Positions 61,870 through 64,000 of a DNA stretch of 64,000 nt are shown in pieces. The stretch comes from Clostridium folliculivorans (lineage in GTDB: Bacteria > Bacillota > Clostridia > Clostridiales > Clostridiaceae). The first letter of the stretch is position 1; each line of letters opens with the position of its first letter. Below the pieces are notes generated by a model. That model saw nothing but the letters and a program-made list of their open reading frames with translations. It had not been told where the DNA came from and did no database searches. Position numbers and translations under genes: made by a program. The stretch spans positions 653,013 through 717,012 of the forward strand of contig NZ_BQXY01000001.1 of assembly GCF_024341905.1 (NCBI RefSeq), written 5' to 3'.

Positions 61870-61965
61870 GATGTAGCACTTCGTAATAAAACTTATTATT
61901 TTTAAATTCTCTCACTAGAACCGGTGAGAGTTTTAAAAATAGATTTCGGTTTGAAGTGGTACAAC
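61870..61965 (+). repeat. Long-hairpin intergenic repeat, family A copy 5
   Basis: Nearly the same as copy 1 for most of its length (ACTTCGTAATAAAACTTATT, then TCTCTCAC...GGTGAGAG, TTTTAAAAATAGATTTCGGT), but the outer arm ends have changed (GATGTAGCAC and GTGGTACAACC), so the last pairs are imperfect. Lies between the convergent hydA and dus genes. Confidence 0.82.
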
Positions 61966-61993
61966 CGCATAAAGTAAATTGAGAATTGAAATA

Positions 61994-63019
61994 TTATATC
62001 TCTTTATCGAGAATATCTTGAGGTAAAGAAGCTAATGCATCTCTTAATAGAATACTTTTAGTTCCTAGTGAAGGAGTTGAAAGCAATCTCTTCCACAAAG
62101 AGCTTCCAGGCTGATTTTGAAATAGACCTAAAGTATGCGATAAGGCCAGGTGTGCATTTTCACCCTTGCTTTCCAAATCCTCAATATAAGGGAGCAAATC
62201 TTCAATAATTGTCCTTCTAGTTAATGTCATAGAGTCTTGTGGGTTATATAATGAATCAAATCTAGCCATAAAAGCAGGGTTTGAATATGCTTCTCTCCCA
62301 ATCATAACACTATCTACATGTGTTAAATGCTCATGTATCTCGTCTAAGGTTTTGATTCCTCCATTTATCTCAATAATAGAATTCGGGAACTGCTTTTTTA
62401 GATTATATACCATGTCGTAGTCTAGAGGGGGAATGTCTCTATTTTCCTTAGGACTTAGTCCTTCTAAAATAGCGATTCTAGCATGAATTATATTTCTATC
62501 TGGTGCTGCTTTATTTATTATGATCATGAAGTCTGAAAGATGTCCCAAATCATTAAAGAATCCGTAAGGCATAAATGAAGAAGTTACTTTAGAACTACTA
62601 ATTCCTATTCGATGCTTTACTGTAACAGGCTTTTTAGTAGCGCTTTTCATTGAAGAAATCATTTCGGCTATTAACTCTGGATAAGCCATAAGTGATGCAC
62701 CCATCATGTTTCCTGAAACTCTATCTGAAGGACAACCTGCGTTTAAGTTTATCTCATCGTAATTCCAATCCTCTGCAATTTTAACTGCTTTGTATAGCTC
62801 ATCAGGATTAGATGCGGCTATTTGAAGAGCTACTGGATTTTCAGTAGGATTAAAATCTAAAAGTTTTTTTCTATCCCCATGAATTATTGCCTGAGATGTA
62901 ATCATTTCAGTATATAGTAAAGTCTTTTTTGTTAATAGTCTAGCAAAGTATCTAAAATGCCTATCGGTCTTATCTACCATTGGCGCAATACTTATCATAT
63001 GGTTAAAAGAATTGTTCAT
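61994..63019 (-). CDS. dusA: tRNA-dihydrouridine synthase, DusA type
   Basis: 341 aa FMN enzyme that reduces uridines of the tRNA D-loop. ISIAPMVDKTDRHFRYFARLL at the start (short: IAPMVDKTDRHFRYF), LYTEMITSQAIIHGD, NPVALQIAASNPDEL, NLNAGCPSDRV with the catalytic Cys at 96, VTVKHRIGI near 133, and EINGGIKTLDE and VMIGREAYSNP as the FMN phosphate site. The FRYF and CPSDRV words set DusA apart from DusB. AAGGAG is about 6-7 bases before the ATG. Single gene. Confidence 0.92.
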   Translation of the reverse strand: MNNSFNHMISIAPMVDKTDRHFRYFARLLTKKTLLYTEMITSQAIIHGDRKKLLDFNPTENPVALQIAASNPDELYKAVKIAEDWNYDEINLNAGCPSDRVSGNMMGASLMAYPELIAEMISSMKSATKKPVTVKHRIGISSSKVTSSFMPYGFFNDLGHLSDFMIIINKAAPDRNIIHARIAILEGLSPKENRDIPPLDYDMVYNLKKQFPNSIIEINGGIKTLDEIHEHLTHVDSVMIGREAYSNPAFMARFDSLYNPQDSMTLTRRTIIEDLLPYIEDLESKGENAHLALSHTLGLFQNQPGSSLWKRLLSTPSLGTKSILLRDALASLPQDILDKEI

Positions 63020-63321
63020 ATATATTCTCCTTAATTGGGTAATAATAATTAATTAATAATTATTATAAATAATAGTGAGCAAAAAATGCAATCTAAATCT
63101 TTTGTAAATTAACCATCAAGTGGTAGTGTTAGAATGATTTATTATAAGACTTAACAGATTAAGATGCAATTAATAGAAGGATAATGAATAAATATACTTT
63201 TTATATACATTGCACATAAATATATTTAATGAGAAAGATATTTTAATATGTTTAATTTAGGTATTGAAAAGTGTTTAATAATATGTTAGCATAAAGTGAA
63301 CTTAATATTATCTAAAGAAAC
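63020..63321. other. Gene-free divergent region
   Basis: Carries the promoter of dusA (minus) and that of the lysine riboswitch transcript (plus; TTGAAA near 63267 with TAGCAT 17 bases on is possible). Otherwise A+T-rich. Confidence 0.35.
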
Positions 63322-63505
63322 CTAGGGTAGAGGTGCTGGATGTTAAAAGTACTCATGAGTAGCTGGCAAGCGATGATTCATGAAGAAAGGAACAACAGCC
63401 GAAGAGAGTGTACAGCGAATATATTCTCTGGCTATGCGTATAAGATATGTATAGTTGTCACTTGAATTTATAAGTGGAGAGCTACAAGGTGACACGAGAT
63501 GCGTA
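63322..63505 (+). promoter_or_regulatory. Lysine riboswitch (L box)
   Basis: The conserved parts are in order: GGTAGAGGTGC, AGTACTCATGAGTA, GAAGAAAGGAACAACAGCCG, GAAGAGAGTGTACAG, CTCTGGCT, TTGTCAC, GTGGAGAGCTACAAGGTGAC. This is the complete five-helix lysine aptamer. The next gene is aspartokinase, the first enzyme of lysine synthesis, the standard target. A terminator follows at 63525, so transcription should stop when lysine is bound. Confidence 0.95.
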
Positions 63506-63524
63506 TTTAATATATTTGTATTTT

Positions 63525-63566
63525 TATGCAGCTAAGGTGTACCTTGGCTGCATTTATTTTTTGTTT
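63525..63566 (+). terminator. Riboswitch-controlled terminator
   Basis: TGCAGCTAAGGT and ACCTTGGCTGCA (one mismatch) with a tiny loop, followed by TTTATTTTTTG. It lies 20 bases after the lysine aptamer and 170 bases before the aspartokinase start. Confidence 0.85.
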
Positions 63567-63649
63567 TTTATTACTCAATATTTATTTAACTTTTAATTCT
63601 TTATCTAACTTGTAAAAATAAAGCGTATTTCTATGACAAAATATCTACA

Positions 63650-63716
63650 TAGGTTCAGAAATGGCAGATGGGCAGAAAAGGTTACTAATGAAATCTGCAT
63701 TAGCAAATTTCATTAT
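63650..63716 (+). repeat. Family B-like element before lysC
   Basis: GGTTCAGAAATGGCAGATGGGCAGAAAAG resembles the family B core in short, followed by a 9-bp hairpin TAATGAAAT / ATTTCATTA with a 12-base loop and no T-run. More diverged than the other copies. It lies between the riboswitch terminator and the gene. Confidence 0.4.
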
Positions 63717-63737
63717 AAGGGAAAAGGGGGCTTCTAG

Positions 63738-64000
63738 ATGAAGACAGTAGTACAAAAATATGGTGGAAGTTCAGTGGCTACAGCTGAAAAAATACAAAGA
63801 GTAGCAGATACACTTATTAAGAAGAAAAATGAAGGGAATAACGTAGTTGCAGTTGTATCAGCTATGGGGGATACAACTGATGACCTAATCAATCTTGCAA
63901 TGTCAGTTAGCGAAAATCCTGACAAGAGAGAGATGGATGCGTTAATTTCTACAGGTGAAATTATATCGGCTTCACTTTTAGCAATGGCGCTAAAGAATAA
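63738..64000 (+). CDS. lysC: Aspartokinase, N-terminal part (runs off the window)
   Basis: 87 residues present. VVQKYGGSSVATAEKIQRVA is the ATP- and aspartate-binding start of aspartokinase (KYGGSS), VVAVVSAMGDTTDDL follows, and STGEIISASLLAMAL holds the substrate Glu. The enzyme makes aspartyl phosphate for lysine, threonine, methionine and diaminopimelate. GGGGG lies 7-8 bases ahead of ATG 63738. The lysine riboswitch upstream identifies it as the lysine-controlled isozyme. Confidence 0.95.
   Translation, partial: MKTVVQKYGGSSVATAEKIQRVADTLIKKKNEGNNVVAVVSAMGDTTDDLINLAMSVSENPDKREMDALISTGEIISASLLAMALKN

Overview
The window is a piece of a low-G+C, spore-forming, anaerobic Firmicute chromosome, most likely Clostridium in the strict sense. 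The evidence is the very A+T-rich intergenic DNA, strong GGAGG-type ribosome binding sites, a clostridial-type monomeric [FeFe] hydrogenase, a Spo0E-like phosphatase, CarD, T-box-free but riboswitch-rich control (glycine and lysine), and many short hairpin terminators. I do not name a species. No rRNA, tRNA, prophage, transposase or CRISPR array was seen; the content is ordinary chromosomal genes plus several families of short intergenic repeats.

Layout. 1-2.7 kb: the end of a response-regulator/TPR gene and two tandem kinase-less KdpD-type sensor proteins. 3.1-8.2 kb: a lower mevalonate pathway cluster (mevalonate kinase, diphosphomevalonate decarboxylase, phosphomevalonate kinase) that encloses a small membrane protein and a TctA-like carboxylate permease; no mevalonate-synthesising gene is present, which suggests salvage of external mevalonate. 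8.5-11.7 kb: a chemoreceptor behind a SigD-type promoter and an orphan sugar-type binding lipoprotein. 12-19 kb: small genes (HIT, YmaF, Spo0E-like, alanine dehydrogenase, a 3D-domain wall protein, a Met/Pro/Gly tandem-repeat protein and tiny proteins). 19.2-21.3 kb: a soluble PAS histidine kinase. 21.6-26.1 kb: a complete livKHMGF branched-chain amino acid ABC transporter. 26.4-31.1 kb: UV endonuclease, an odd WYL-less regulator, a DMT exporter, an amidase and a DEAD-box helicase. 31.5-33.6 kb: an ACT/DUF711 pair behind a glycine riboswitch on the minus strand. 33.9-36 kb: cbiB-cobD. 36-40.4 kb: nitroreductase, a TetM-like ribosomal GTPase, CarD and a stand-alone IF-3. 40.6-42.7 kb: a CheY-CheX fusion with two further CheX proteins. 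42.7-50.2 kb: transporters (EamA, MarR-controlled MFS pump, APC permease), a YdcF-like protein, an S4 paralogue and a TerB-like protein. 50.5-59.2 kb: RNase Z, an oxidoreductase, two acetyltransferase-fold proteins, DUF4003, a VIT/VWA protein and DegV. 59.8-61.6 kb: [FeFe] hydrogenase. 62-64 kb: tRNA-dihydrouridine synthase (minus) and a lysine riboswitch ahead of a truncated aspartokinase.

The most interesting signals are non-coding. One family of about 100-bp long-hairpin repeats (five copies plus one diverged candidate, all in the same orientation) shows base-pair-preserving differences between copies. A second family carries a conserved core of the type GGAAAGGCAGATGCG followed by an A-rich linker and a terminator-like hairpin; two copies are extended to the same length (about 194 bp) by a further conserved 5' block. 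The second highlight is the mevalonate cluster with its embedded putative transporter.
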